Positions 1 through 5,331 of a stretch of DNA of 5,331 bases are shown piece after piece. Location: contig NZ_JIBO01000004.1 in NCBI RefSeq assembly GCF_000688655.1, positions 343,352 to 348,682 of the forward strand. Direction: 5' to 3'. A program made the translations under genes and the position numbers. This DNA is from Lonsdalea quercina subsp. quercina (lineage in GTDB: Bacteria; Pseudomonadota; Gammaproteobacteria; Enterobacterales; Enterobacteriaceae). Position 1 is the stretch's first letter; each line of letters begins with the position of its first letter. The notes beneath the pieces were generated by a model. It was not told the DNA's origin. It saw only the letters and a list, made by a program, of their open reading frames with translations, and did not search any database.

Positions 1-325
1 GCGTACGAGTCAGGCCATACTTCTGATGGAAATAATCGTCAGGATGGCAGTATAAGCTTAGTTGACAGAGCATGTCGTCGGAGCAGGTCTCAATGCGGTA
101 GCGTTGCTGCGGTTGAATATAAGGGGATGAGTACTGTGGGGAAAGACGGTGTGTCGAGAGGGCCTCATCGTGTTCCGAGAGCATCGTCAGCGTTAACTCT
201 CCTTTTAACACCGCCAGTTTGGTCCAGGTGGCATCCTGAGCGTTGATTTCCTCTCGGAGCGCCGTTTGTAGTGTCCCGCAATCCCATACCGGCAGCTGTC
301 TGTAGCACATCAATGCGTTCATCAT
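1..325 (-). CDS. tehB: Tellurite resistance methyltransferase TehB, two-domain form, N-terminal part only
   Basis: This is the first 108 codons of a leftward gene that is cut by the left edge of the window. TehB is a cytoplasmic SAM-dependent methyltransferase that detoxifies tellurite and can act on selenite. Residues 1 to about 92 look like the cupin-like N-terminal domain found in Haemophilus TehB and absent from the short E. coli TehB: the start MMNALMCYRQLPVW resembles the Haemophilus start, and TWTKLAVLKGEL follows at 33-44. Residues 97-108 (DYFHQKYGLTRT) match the stretch that opens the methyltransferase domain in both forms. The SAM-binding glycine-rich motif would lie beyond the edge. 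Two adjacent ATG codons (323-325 and 320-322) can start the gene. A GAG lies 3 nt before the first and 6 nt before the second, so the second has better spacing, while the first aligns better with the Haemophilus protein. An in-frame stop at 353-355 rules out a longer protein. The family assignment rests on remembered sequences. Confidence 0.85.
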   Translation of the reverse strand, partial: MMNALMCYRQLPVWDCGTLQTALREEINAQDATWTKLAVLKGELTLTMLSEHDEALSTHRLSPQYSSPYIQPQQRYRIETCSDDMLCQLSLYCHPDDYFHQKYGLTRT

Positions 326-357
326 GATCTCAATAGCATAGCGAAAGCAATTTCATC

Positions 358-386
358 ATTGTATCGGCAGGATACGTCGAAAACCA
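358..386 (-). promoter_or_regulatory. Possible tehB promoter
   Basis: On the minus strand a good -10 hexamer, TACAAT (plus positions 358-363), differs from the consensus TATAAT at one base. It would give a leader of about 25 nt before the tehB start. The matching -35 position (381-386, TGGTTT) is poor, so an activator or another promoter may be used. A TTGACG sequence further upstream, near 440-445, is a second -35 candidate but has only a weak -10 behind it. This is inference from hexamer matches only. Confidence 0.25.
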
Positions 387-503
387 CGAAGTTACTTTTT
401 GAATGCATCAATGGTTGGGAAGTCATTTAAGGCCAGATGAGAAAGCGTCAAAAAACTAGAAAGGGATGATACAGGGAGAAAGTGCGAACGCTAAATGAGG
501 AAT

Positions 504-531
504 CGGGGGGAAGCCTATCGCTTCCGCCCCG
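504..531 (-). terminator. Hairpin after fumA, probable terminator
   Basis: An 11-bp GC-rich stem is formed by 504-514 and 520-531, with one bulged base and a 5-nt loop (515-519). It lies about 40 nt beyond the fumA stop in the direction of transcription. On the minus strand the stem is followed by ATTCCTCATTT, which is only moderately T-rich, so termination may be partial and some transcripts could read on into tehB. In the plus direction there is no T-rich tail. Confidence 0.5.
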
Positions 532-569
532 GAGTGCCTGACCTGTATTAGTGTCAGAATAACGTGCTA

Positions 570-2213
570 TCAGCCGCAGCGGTTGCAGGCCTTGGCCTGA
601 ATCTGCTGGAAGAAATCATTGCCCTTGTCATCCACCAGGATGAATGCCGGGAAGTCTTCAACCTCGATTTTCCAGATCGCTTCCATACCCAGCTCCGGAT
701 ATTCGACGCAGGTCAGACTCTTAATGCTGTTCTGCGCGAGGATCGCGGCAGGACCGCCGATACTGCCGAGGTAGAAACCACCGTGTTTTTTACAGGCGTC
801 GGTCACCTGCTGGCTGCGGTTGCCTTTTGCCAGCATGATCTTGCTGCCGCCGTGGGACTGGAGCAGGTCTACGTAGGAGTCCATACGACCCGCAGTAGTC
901 GGACCCAGAGAGCCGGAGGCGAACCCCGTCGGCGTTTTGGCCGGGCCTGCGTAGTAAATCGGATGATCTTTGACGTACTGAGGCAGGCCTTCGCCATTGT
1001 CGATACGTTCTTTCAGCTTCGCATGGGCTATGTCGCGTCCCACGATGATGGTGCCGCTCAGGGACAGACGAGTAGAGACCGGATACTGAGACAGCTCGGT
1101 GAGGATATCATCCATCGGACGGTTGAGGTCGATGCGGACCGCCTCGCCTTCGCCAGCCTGACGCAGATGTTCCGGAATGTATTTGCCGGGATTCTGCTCC
1201 AGCTGTTCCAACCAAATACCGTCACGGTTGATTTTGCCTTTGATGTTACGGTCGGCGGAGCACGATACACCCATACCGACCGGGCATGATGCGCCGTGGC
1301 GCGGCAGGCGGATGACACGAATGTCGTGCGCGAAATATTTACCGCCGAATTGTGCGCCCAGGCCCAGATTACGGGCTTCTTCCAACAGTTCCTGCTCCAG
1401 CGCGGTGTCACGGAAAGCCTGACCGTGTTCGTTACCTTCGGTCGGCAGCTCATCGTAATAATGCGTTGAGGCCAACTTGACGGTTTTCAGGGTGGTTTCC
1501 GCCGAGGTGCCGCCGACGACGAAAGCAATGTGGTACGGCGGGCAAGCTGCGGTGCCCAGCGTGCGCATTTTTTCCACCAGGAAGTTTTTCAGTTTTCCCG
1601 GGGTCAGCAGCGCTTTGGTTTCTTGATACAGATAGGTTTTATTGGCAGAACCGCCCCCCTTGGTGACGAACAGGAATTTGTACTCTTCGCCTTCCGTGCT
1701 GTAGAGATCAATCTGAGCGGGCAGGTTAGTGCCAGTGTTGACCTCTTTATACATATCCAACGGTGCGTTCTGCGAGTAGCGCAGGTTGTCTTCGATGAAG
1801 GTGTTATAGACGCCGTGCGACAGCGCTTCCGCATCGTTAACGCCGGTCCAGACGTTCTGGCCTTTCTTGCCGACGATAATGGCGGTTCCGGTATCCTGAC
1901 AGGTCGGCAAAATGCCCTTGGCGGCGATCTCTGAGTTGCGGAGGAATTGTAGCGCGACATATTTGTCGTTTTCACTTGCTTCCGGATCGCTCAGAATGTC
2001 GGCGACCTGCTGCTGGTGGTCGGGACGCAACATGAAAGACGCATCGTGGAAGGCTTGCTGAGCGAGCAGCGTCAGTCCTTCCGGCGCGATTTTCAACATG
2101 TCCTGACCGTCGAACTGGGTTACTGAAACATAGTCACTGGAGAGTAAGCGATACTGGGTTTTATCTTTACCGAGGGGAAATGGCTCTTGGTAATGAAAAG
2201 TTTTATTCGACAT
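570..2213 (-). CDS. fumA: Class I (iron-sulfur) fumarate hydratase
   Basis: This complete 547-residue protein is nearly the length of E. coli FumA/FumB (548) and matches them closely throughout. It hydrates fumarate to L-malate in the TCA cycle in the cytoplasm. The three cysteines that hold the 4Fe-4S cluster in this family are present: C105 (LPTCQDTGT), C224 (TAACPPYH) and C318 (GVSCSADRN). The segments [13 protein letters not shown] (185-197) and [13 protein letters not shown] are typical of the all-in-one class I enzyme, in which the alpha and beta domains are fused. The C-terminus ends CNRCG, close to the CTRC ending of E. coli FumA. The start [14 protein letters not shown] matches the E. 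coli start, although its Shine-Dalgarno is weak (AAGTGAG, ending about 6 nt before ATG). The gene stands alone: no fumC follows, and the next gene downstream is tehB. FumA and FumB cannot be told apart with certainty by eye. I chose fumA because there is no dcuB neighbour. Confidence 0.97.
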   Translation of the reverse strand: MSNKTFHYQEPFPLGKDKTQYRLLSSDYVSVTQFDGQDMLKIAPEGLTLLAQQAFHDASFMLRPDHQQQVADILSDPEASENDKYVALQFLRNSEIAAKGILPTCQDTGTAIIVGKKGQNVWTGVNDAEALSHGVYNTFIEDNLRYSQNAPLDMYKEVNTGTNLPAQIDLYSTEGEEYKFLFVTKGGGSANKTYLYQETKALLTPGKLKNFLVEKMRTLGTAACPPYHIAFVVGGTSAETTLKTVKLASTHYYDELPTEGNEHGQAFRDTALEQELLEEARNLGLGAQFGGKYFAHDIRVIRLPRHGASCPVGMGVSCSADRNIKGKINRDGIWLEQLEQNPGKYIPEHLRQAGEGEAVRIDLNRPMDDILTELSQYPVSTRLSLSGTIIVGRDIAHAKLKERIDNGEGLPQYVKDHPIYYAGPAKTPTGFASGSLGPTTAGRMDSYVDLLQSHGGSKIMLAKGNRSQQVTDACKKHGGFYLGSIGGPAAILAQNSIKSLTCVEYPELGMEAIWKIEVEDFPAFILVDDKGNDFFQQIQAKACNRCG

Positions 2214-2293
2214 TGGTTTCTCACTTAAGGCCGTATAGTTTATGAATTCGTTCAGTTTTATCGCCCTGGCGGCGTGTTTGCGCAGTCTTAATC

Positions 2294-2323
2294 ATTAGAA
2301 CGGTGCGTTTCGTGCTGCGACAA
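2294..2323 (-). promoter_or_regulatory. Candidate sigma-70 promoter for fumA
   Basis: On the minus strand TTGTCG (plus 2318-2323, 4 of 6 to the -35 consensus) is followed after 18 bp by TCTAAT (plus 2294-2299, 5 of 6 to the -10 consensus). Transcription would begin near 2287, giving a leader of about 73 nt before the fumA ATG. An A/T-rich stretch lies just upstream of the -35 and could help polymerase binding. No clear CRP site was seen beside it. This is inference from hexamer matches. Confidence 0.4.
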
Positions 2324-2482
2324 AAATAATAGACGCTACAATGTTATGGTTTTATTTCCACGAGTGCTACGTATGAGAGGCACATTATTATTAATCTCCG
2401 TCATGTTTTCATGGAAAATAACGATAGGGTTGTTTCATTCGGTGAGAATTCAGTCTAATGCGCGTCATTAAATAATATTTAA

Positions 2483-2497
2483 GTTAATTAATTTATA
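2483..2497 (+). promoter_or_regulatory. ArcA-box-like sequence
   Basis: GTTAATTAATTTATA agrees at 12 of 15 positions with the remembered ArcA-P consensus GTTAATTAAATGTTA, with the first nine identical. ArcA represses fumA and other TCA genes in E. coli under low oxygen, so a site in this gap would make sense. However, the site lies about 200 bp upstream of the candidate fumA start site, and the surrounding stretch is so AT-rich that a chance match is quite possible. Confidence 0.3.
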
Positions 2498-2509
2498 TAA
2501 TTTATATAA
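2492..2509. repeat. Tandem pair of TTTATATAA within AT-rich block
   Basis: Two perfect adjacent 9-bp copies of TTTATATAA lie inside a block at 2468-2513 that is almost pure A/T. Such curved or soft DNA often serves as a UP element or a nucleoid-protein (H-NS, IHF) binding region, but nothing here identifies a specific role. Confidence 0.5.
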
Positions 2510-2616
2510 ATAAGGGGCGATAACGCGCGTCAAAAAAATATCAATGCGCAAGCGAGTTATGCATTTTCATTATTACTCTTCCACAAATGTCCCTCTATTT
2601 TATTCCATAAAATCCG

Positions 2617-2622
2617 CATAAT
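2617..2622 (+). promoter_or_regulatory. Possible alkB -10 element
   Basis: CATAAT matches the -10 consensus at five of six positions. The -35 position about 17 bp upstream is T-rich but a poor match (TCTATT). The transcript would begin near 2629 with a leader of about 118 nt. Weak evidence: no Ada box or LexA box was seen near it. Confidence 0.25.
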
Positions 2623-2677
2623 AGTTCGATCCCGGTTTTGAAAATGTGCCTTCTGCGTCAGCGTCTAGGCTTGATTT

Positions 2678-2695
2678 CAAACATGTCTCTGTTTG
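2678..2695 (+). other. Small hairpin in the presumed alkB leader
   Basis: CAAACA (2678-2683) and TGTTTG (2690-2695) form a 6-bp stem with a 6-nt loop, about 50 nt before the alkB start. It overlaps the 10-bp palindrome TTGATTTCAA (2671-2680), which has FNR-like half-sites but lacks the 4-bp spacer of a true FNR box. The fold is weak and may have no function. Confidence 0.2.
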
Positions 2696-2746
2696 CATTC
2701 GGAAGATCGGGCAGAGCAACGCCCCTTCACTCAGAGAGGAATACCT

Positions 2747-3403
2747 ATGAACTTCGATCTGTTTGCCGATGAGCAACCCGAGCGCCGTACGGAGATTCTC
2801 GCGCCGGGAGCCGTGGTGATGCGTGGCTATGTCTGGGACGAGGCTGACACGTTATTAAACGATATCAAGCGGGTGAGTGATTCAGCGCCTTTTCGGCACC
2901 TGACAACACCGGGCGGATATGGCATGTCCGTGGCCATGAGCAACTGTGGGCCATTAGGATGGGTGAGTGATGAGCGAGGCTATCGTTACGACGCGTGCGA
3001 TCCGCTTTCCGGCCGCCCTTGGCCCGAGATGCCGCCTCTCTTCCATCAGTTGGCGACGGCTGCGGCTGAAGAGGCCGGATTTCCGAGATTTCAGCCCGAT
3101 GCTTGCCTGATCAATCGCTATTCACAGGGAGCGCGTCTGTCACTTCATCAGGATAAGGATGAACGCGATCTTGAGCAGCCTATCGTTTCGTTTTCTCTGG
3201 GTTTGAATGCCATTTTTCTCTTTGGGGGAAGGGAACGTAGCGATCCGTGTCAGCGTGTACTGCTTTCTCATGGCGATGTGGTCGTTTGGGGTGGGGAATC
3301 TCGGTTGTTTTACCACGGTATTCAGCCGCTGAAATCGGGACCTTTACCCAGCGGCATGCCGGGGGAATATCGGTTCAACATGACGTTTCGCAAGGTTCGC
3401 TAA
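2747..3403 (+). CDS. alkB: Alpha-ketoglutarate-dependent DNA/RNA dealkylase AlkB
   Basis: A 218-residue protein that matches E. coli AlkB (216 residues) along its whole length. It is an Fe(II) and 2-oxoglutarate dioxygenase that directly reverses 1-methyladenine and 3-methylcytosine lesions in DNA and RNA by oxidative demethylation in the cytoplasm. The iron ligands are visible as H134 and D136 (LSLHQDKDE) and H190 (RLFYHGIQP). The 2-oxoglutarate-binding arginines are R209 and R215 (YRFNMTFRK). The substrate-pocket segments TPGGYGMSVAMSNCG (54-68), with W72 and Y79 after it, and the FQPDACLINRY run (115-125) are also conserved. The ATG at 2747 is chosen because it follows AGAGAGGA with about 7 nt spacing and because MNFDLFAD aligns with the MLDLFAD start of the E. 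coli protein. An in-frame ATG at 2693 would add 18 residues with no family match. In E. coli alkB follows ada in an operon. Here no ada is adjacent and the gene stands alone behind a 533-bp gap. Confidence 0.97.
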   Translation: MNFDLFADEQPERRTEILAPGAVVMRGYVWDEADTLLNDIKRVSDSAPFRHLTTPGGYGMSVAMSNCGPLGWVSDERGYRYDACDPLSGRPWPEMPPLFHQLATAAAEEAGFPRFQPDACLINRYSQGARLSLHQDKDERDLEQPIVSFSLGLNAIFLFGGRERSDPCQRVLLSHGDVVVWGGESRLFYHGIQPLKSGPLPSGMPGEYRFNMTFRKVR

Positions 3404-3441
3404 AGCATGGGAGAGCGCATGGCGCGGGTCAGCGGGTACAA

Positions 3442-3468
3442 GCATCGGGCGTCGGATGCACCCGATGC
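3442..3468. terminator. Hairpin between convergent alkB and ydfZ, possible terminator
   Basis: GCATCGGG (3442-3449) and CCCGATGC (3461-3468) form a perfect 8-bp stem around an 11-nt loop, between the alkB stop at 3401-3403 and the ydfZ stop at 3476-3478. Neither side is followed by a run of T, so it is at best a weak or Rho-assisted terminator that could serve both genes. The loop itself carries a further GGATGC, which allows an alternative fold with the left arm. Confidence 0.35.
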
Positions 3469-3475
3469 GGAGAGA

Positions 3476-3682
3476 TTAGGCTTGCCCCAGGCGCATGAGT
3501 TCTTCCGGTGCAAAGAAGCCGTTCAGGCCTTTCAGTTCAACGCATTTAGCCTTACGTACCTCTTCACGTTTGAGGTTTTCCACATGGATAGCGGCGACGG
3601 TACCTACGGCGCGGGAGCCATCCTGCATGACTCGACAACCGATGCTGAGCGGGTTTCTATATCGATCATACGCTGTGTACAT
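3476..3682 (-). CDS. ydfZ: YdfZ-family small protein, putatively selenium-binding
   Basis: This 68-residue protein has the length and pattern of E. coli YdfZ (67 residues): YDRxRNxxxxGxRVM at 5-19, then LxxExxR at 37-43 and APxxLxRLG at 58-66. E. coli YdfZ was reported as a selenium-containing protein, and its gene is activated by FNR under anaerobic conditions. The molecular role is unknown. The start is secure: a strong GGAGG lies at 3689-3693, six bases before the ATG. The many forward-strand open frames across it are shadows. Two cysteines are present, C16 and C47. In the E. coli sequence as I remember it the cysteine sits nearer the C-terminus (VEGCEE), where this protein has leucine-asparagine. 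A weak promoter candidate lies upstream on the minus strand (ATGCCA, 16 bp, TATTAC; plus 3735-3762). No convincing FNR box was found. The gene is separated from mdtG by that gene's strong terminator, so it is probably transcribed alone. Confidence 0.85.
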   Translation of the reverse strand: MYTAYDRYRNPLSIGCRVMQDGSRAVGTVAAIHVENLKREEVRKAKCVELKGLNGFFAPEELMRLGQA

Positions 3683-3811
3683 TTTTTGCCTCCATCGCTT
3701 TGACGACCTACAACGCGAACGATCCTACTGCTCAGTAATACAATAAACCATATGATTGGCATGGTTATAGCTAATGACTCTATAGATCAGAAGGCTTGTG
3801 ACGGATCGCGT

Positions 3812-3851
3812 TAAAAAACAGAATGAACGCACAGGTGTGCGTTCATTCTGT
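3812..3851 (-). terminator. Strong intrinsic terminator of mdtG
   Basis: A perfect 16-bp inverted repeat (3818-3833 and 3836-3851) is separated by only two bases, so about 15 bp would pair with a 4-nt loop. On the minus strand it is followed at once by a run of six T (A at 3813-3818 on the plus strand, the last shared with the stem). It begins 6 nt after the mdtG stop codon. In the plus direction there is no T-run, so it acts on leftward transcription and insulates ydfZ from mdtG. Confidence 0.93.
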
Positions 3852-3857
3852 CGGCCG

Positions 3858-5057
3858 TTAAGACGTCGCGTTTTTGGGCAGGCGCTTAAAGCTGCAGATC
3901 AATTGAACCGCGTTGATGATGATGAGCAGCGATGTCACCAAAAAGACCCAGCGGTACCCCAACGTGGCAGAAATACCGGAGCCGAGCAGGGGACCGACGA
4001 CATTCCCCAGATACATGCAGGACTGGTTATACCCGAAGATGCGTCCGGTCACCTGCTGACTGCTGTATTTCACCAAAAGCGCCTGCACGGCGGGCAATAA
4101 TGCGCCGTCGGCAAAACCCAGGATAAAGCGCAGTATCCCCAATTGGGTCGCACTTTGAATGGTCGACATCAGGAAAAACAGCAGTGCGCTGAACAGTAGC
4201 GCGACGATGAGAATGCGTTGTGAGCCAATACGGTCGCCGAGTTTGCCCAGTCGGGGGGCGGACATTAGCGCCGACACGCCGGGAACCGCGGCAATGACCC
4301 CGCTGATGAAAGCGATATTCTCGATGTCGGGGGAAAGCTCGCGGATGAACAGTGTCAGTATCGGGCCAATGGACCCGTTGGCCATCTGTATCATCATGGT
4401 GGTGATGCAGAGGCTGACGATCAGCATCGGATAAGGCAGGGACGCGAAGACGGCCTTACCGGACAGCCGGTCGGCTTTGCTGACTTTAACGAAATTCTCT
4501 TTAATCGCGAATAGCGTAATCAGGAAGGAGATAAACAGCAGGCCGGACGTCACGAAAAAGACCGTTCGCAGACCCAGGTGGTCCGCCATGAACCCCCCCA
4601 GCATCGGGCCTATCAGCACGCCGGAGACTTGACCGGTGGAAAGTGTGCCCAATGCCCAACCGCTACGGGCGCGGGGTACCTGAGAGGCGATCAACGCCAT
4701 GGCGTTGGGAATATAGCCGGAAGTCAGTCCCATCAAGGCGCGAAGTAGGAAAAGATGCCAGACGCTGGTCGCCATTCCTTGTAACCCCATGACGATCGAC
4801 ATCCCAAGCGCGGCGCGCAGCAGCATCAGCCTGCGCCCTTTACGGTCGGCCAGGCTGCCCCAAAGAGGCGCGACGATGGCTGAAATCATGAACGAAGAAC
4901 TGAAAATCAGCCCGGACCATAGGTTGAGAGACGCGTGATCGCGAACGCCGAGTTGCTCGATATACAGCGGCAAGAAAGGCAGGATCTGGCTCATGGCCAT
5001 GCCGGTAAAAAAGCACCCTACCCAAGCGGAGAAGAGGTTAAGTTTCCATTTTTCCAT
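3858..5057 (-). CDS. mdtG: MFS multidrug efflux transporter, MdtG type
   Basis: A complete 399-residue inner-membrane protein with the hydrophobic pattern of a 12-helix major facilitator drug/proton antiporter. It resembles E. coli MdtG (YceE, 408 residues), whose overproduction raises resistance to fosfomycin and deoxycholate. Motif [11 protein letters not shown], lies at 67-76 in the loop after helix 2. The antiporter motif C region, [19 protein letters not shown], lies at 137-155. A second-half motif A, GKLGDRIG, lies at 271-278. Long near-identical runs to MdtG include [35 protein letters not shown] and [10 protein letters not shown]. The N-terminus is about nine residues shorter than in E. 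coli. An in-frame stop (TAA) eight codons upstream leaves ATG 5055-5057 as the only nearby start, yet no clear Shine-Dalgarno precedes it. It is a single-gene unit with its own terminator. The actual substrates cannot be read from the sequence. Confidence 0.9.
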   Translation of the reverse strand: MEKWKLNLFSAWVGCFFTGMAMSQILPFLPLYIEQLGVRDHASLNLWSGLIFSSSFMISAIVAPLWGSLADRKGRRLMLLRAALGMSIVMGLQGMATSVWHLFLLRALMGLTSGYIPNAMALIASQVPRARSGWALGTLSTGQVSGVLIGPMLGGFMADHLGLRTVFFVTSGLLFISFLITLFAIKENFVKVSKADRLSGKAVFASLPYPMLIVSLCITTMMIQMANGSIGPILTLFIRELSPDIENIAFISGVIAAVPGVSALMSAPRLGKLGDRIGSQRILIVALLFSALLFFLMSTIQSATQLGILRFILGFADGALLPAVQALLVKYSSQQVTGRIFGYNQSCMYLGNVVGPLLGSGISATLGYRWVFLVTSLLIIINAVQLICSFKRLPKNATS

Positions 5058-5131
5058 AAGGTCAGGACATGAAGTGGCTTAGACTGGGAATAATCAGTAT
5101 GGCCGTTTTACCCGCATCGTGAAATGGTTTT

Positions 5132-5159
5132 TGTATATCAAAGGATAACCAATAGGCAA
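5132..5159 (-). promoter_or_regulatory. Possible mdtG promoter
   Basis: On the minus strand TTGCCT (plus 5154-5159, 4 of 6) is followed after 16 bp by TATACA (plus 5132-5137, 4 of 6). Transcription would begin near 5125, giving a leader of about 68 nt. A run of seven or more T lies just upstream of the -35. In E. coli mdtG is in the Mar/Sox/Rob regulon, but I could not find a convincing marbox here. Hexamer inference only. Confidence 0.3.
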
Positions 5160-5197
5160 AAAAAAGCGCAACCGAGGAGAGACGAAGGGGGAAGATT

Positions 5198-5228
5198 ACG
5201 CCGCCATTTCAGTCAGAACAGGCGGCGT
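5198..5228 (-). terminator. Hairpin after queF, probable terminator
   Basis: A perfect 8-bp stem, ACGCCGCC (5198-5205) with GGCGGCGT (5221-5228), encloses an inner TTC/GAA helix, making a longer interrupted hairpin. It starts 6 nt after the queF stop in the direction of transcription. The sequence after it on the minus strand (AATCTTCCCCC) is only modestly T-rich, so termination may be incomplete. The position directly behind the gene supports a terminator role. Confidence 0.5.
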
Positions 5229-5234
5229 GAAGCC

Positions 5235-5331
5235 TTACTGACGAACCAGTCGGCCGACTGCGTGACTGTCTTCAAAGTTACTGCGGAATGGGTTGATATC
5301 CAAACCGCCACGCCGCGTATAACGCGCGAAA
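5235..5331 (-). CDS. queF: NADPH-dependent preQ0 reductase QueF, C-terminal end only
   Basis: The last 31 codons of a leftward gene that enters from the right edge. The visible residues, [18 protein letters not shown] followed by a segment ending GRLVRQ, match the C-terminus of the long, E. coli-type QueF ([18 protein letters not shown] and a final RLVRQ). QueF reduces the nitrile preQ0 to the amine preQ1 using NADPH, a step in making queuosine for the wobble base of tRNAs. The catalytic cysteine and aspartate lie outside the window. The TAA stop is at 5235-5237, followed by a hairpin, so it is not likely to be co-transcribed strongly with mdtG, 177 bp downstream. Confidence 0.93.
   Translation of the reverse strand, partial: FARYTRRGGLDINPFRSNFEDSHAVGRLVRQ

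Larger units (their letters stand above)
2214..2746. other. 533-bp AT-rich intergenic region between divergent fumA and alkB
   Basis: This gap lies between the divergent starts of fumA and alkB and holds no gene that I can support. It is clearly more AT-rich than the flanking genes, most strongly at 2468-2513. Seen in it are a candidate fumA promoter (2294-2323), a candidate alkB -10 (2617-2622), an ArcA-box-like sequence (2483-2497), a tandem TTTATATAA pair (2492-2509), two copies of GCGCGTCA (2460-2467 and 2525-2532) and a small hairpin near alkB (2678-2695). Its length is large for two housekeeping genes, so a small RNA or layered regulation is possible. I see no hairpin with a T-run inside it that would mark the end of a small RNA. 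Confidence 0.6.

Noticed and set aside
564..1289. A 241-codon open frame on the plus strand
   Set aside because: It lies wholly antisense to fumA, whose protein is recognised along its full length. It has no family resemblance or good ribosome binding site and is a coding shadow. Similar frames at 1058-1453, 1177-1422, 1530-1934 and 1604-1975 were dropped for the same reason.
2671..2680. TTGATTTCAA palindrome as an FNR site
   Set aside because: The half-sites are adjacent instead of separated by four bases, so it does not fit the FNR spacing.
2693..2746. Longer alkB start at ATG 2693
   Set aside because: The extra 18 residues match nothing in the family, while ATG 2747 has a good Shine-Dalgarno and aligns with the E. 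coli start.
3407..3703. Overlapping plus-strand open frames of 83-98 codons
   Set aside because: They are antisense to ydfZ, which has a strong Shine-Dalgarno and a recognised family pattern. They show no family pattern of their own.
3683..3811. FNR box upstream of ydfZ, expected from E. coli
   Set aside because: No sequence close to TTGAT-N4-ATCAA was found on either strand in this leader. The nearest candidates match only one half.
3798..4434. Plus-strand open frames of 64-100 codons across mdtG
   Set aside because: They are shadows of the transporter gene, which is complete and well matched. One starts inside the tail of the terminator.
1..5331. Mobile elements, CRISPR arrays, tRNA or rRNA genes, toxin-antitoxin or defence systems
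   Set aside because: I saw no transposase or integrase coding, regularly spaced repeats, tRNA-like folds or candidate defence genes. All substantial coding is accounted for by known housekeeping or stress families.

Overview
The window looks like ordinary chromosome from a gammaproteobacterium of the order Enterobacterales. Class I fumarase, AlkB, the small protein YdfZ, MdtG and the end of QueF all resemble their E. coli counterparts closely. The gene order is unlike E. coli, where these genes are scattered, and TehB is the long two-domain type known from Haemophilus. A plant- or insect-associated lineage such as Dickeya, Pectobacterium, Brenneria or Sodalis relatives would fit, but the genus is a guess from memory and not something the sequence proves.

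Layout, left to right. A leftward gene (1-325) is the N-terminal third of tehB and runs off the left edge. After a 244-bp gap with a GC-rich hairpin comes leftward fumA (570-2213), a complete iron-sulfur fumarase. A 533-bp AT-rich region (2214-2746) separates fumA from rightward alkB (2747-3403). It holds candidate promoters, an ArcA-box-like site and a pair of short direct repeats, but no convincing gene. alkB converges on leftward ydfZ (3476-3682) across a small hairpin. Next, also leftward, is mdtG (3858-5057), an MFS efflux gene closed by a very strong intrinsic terminator. The last 31 codons of leftward queF enter from the right edge (5235-5331), followed by a hairpin.

The genes appear to be single transcription units, not one operon: each leftward gene has a hairpin after it and a gap before the next. 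Their roles are tellurite/selenite methylation (tehB), the TCA cycle (fumA), DNA and RNA dealkylation (alkB), a small protein linked to selenium and anaerobic growth (ydfZ), drug efflux (mdtG) and queuosine synthesis (queF). A loose theme of redox and stress links several of them, but nothing shows they act as one system.

I found no mobile element, CRISPR array, tRNA, rRNA or evidence for a previously undescribed system. The points worth checking are the regulatory content of the fumA-alkB gap, the cysteine positions in YdfZ, alkB without ada beside it, and the weak start context of mdtG.
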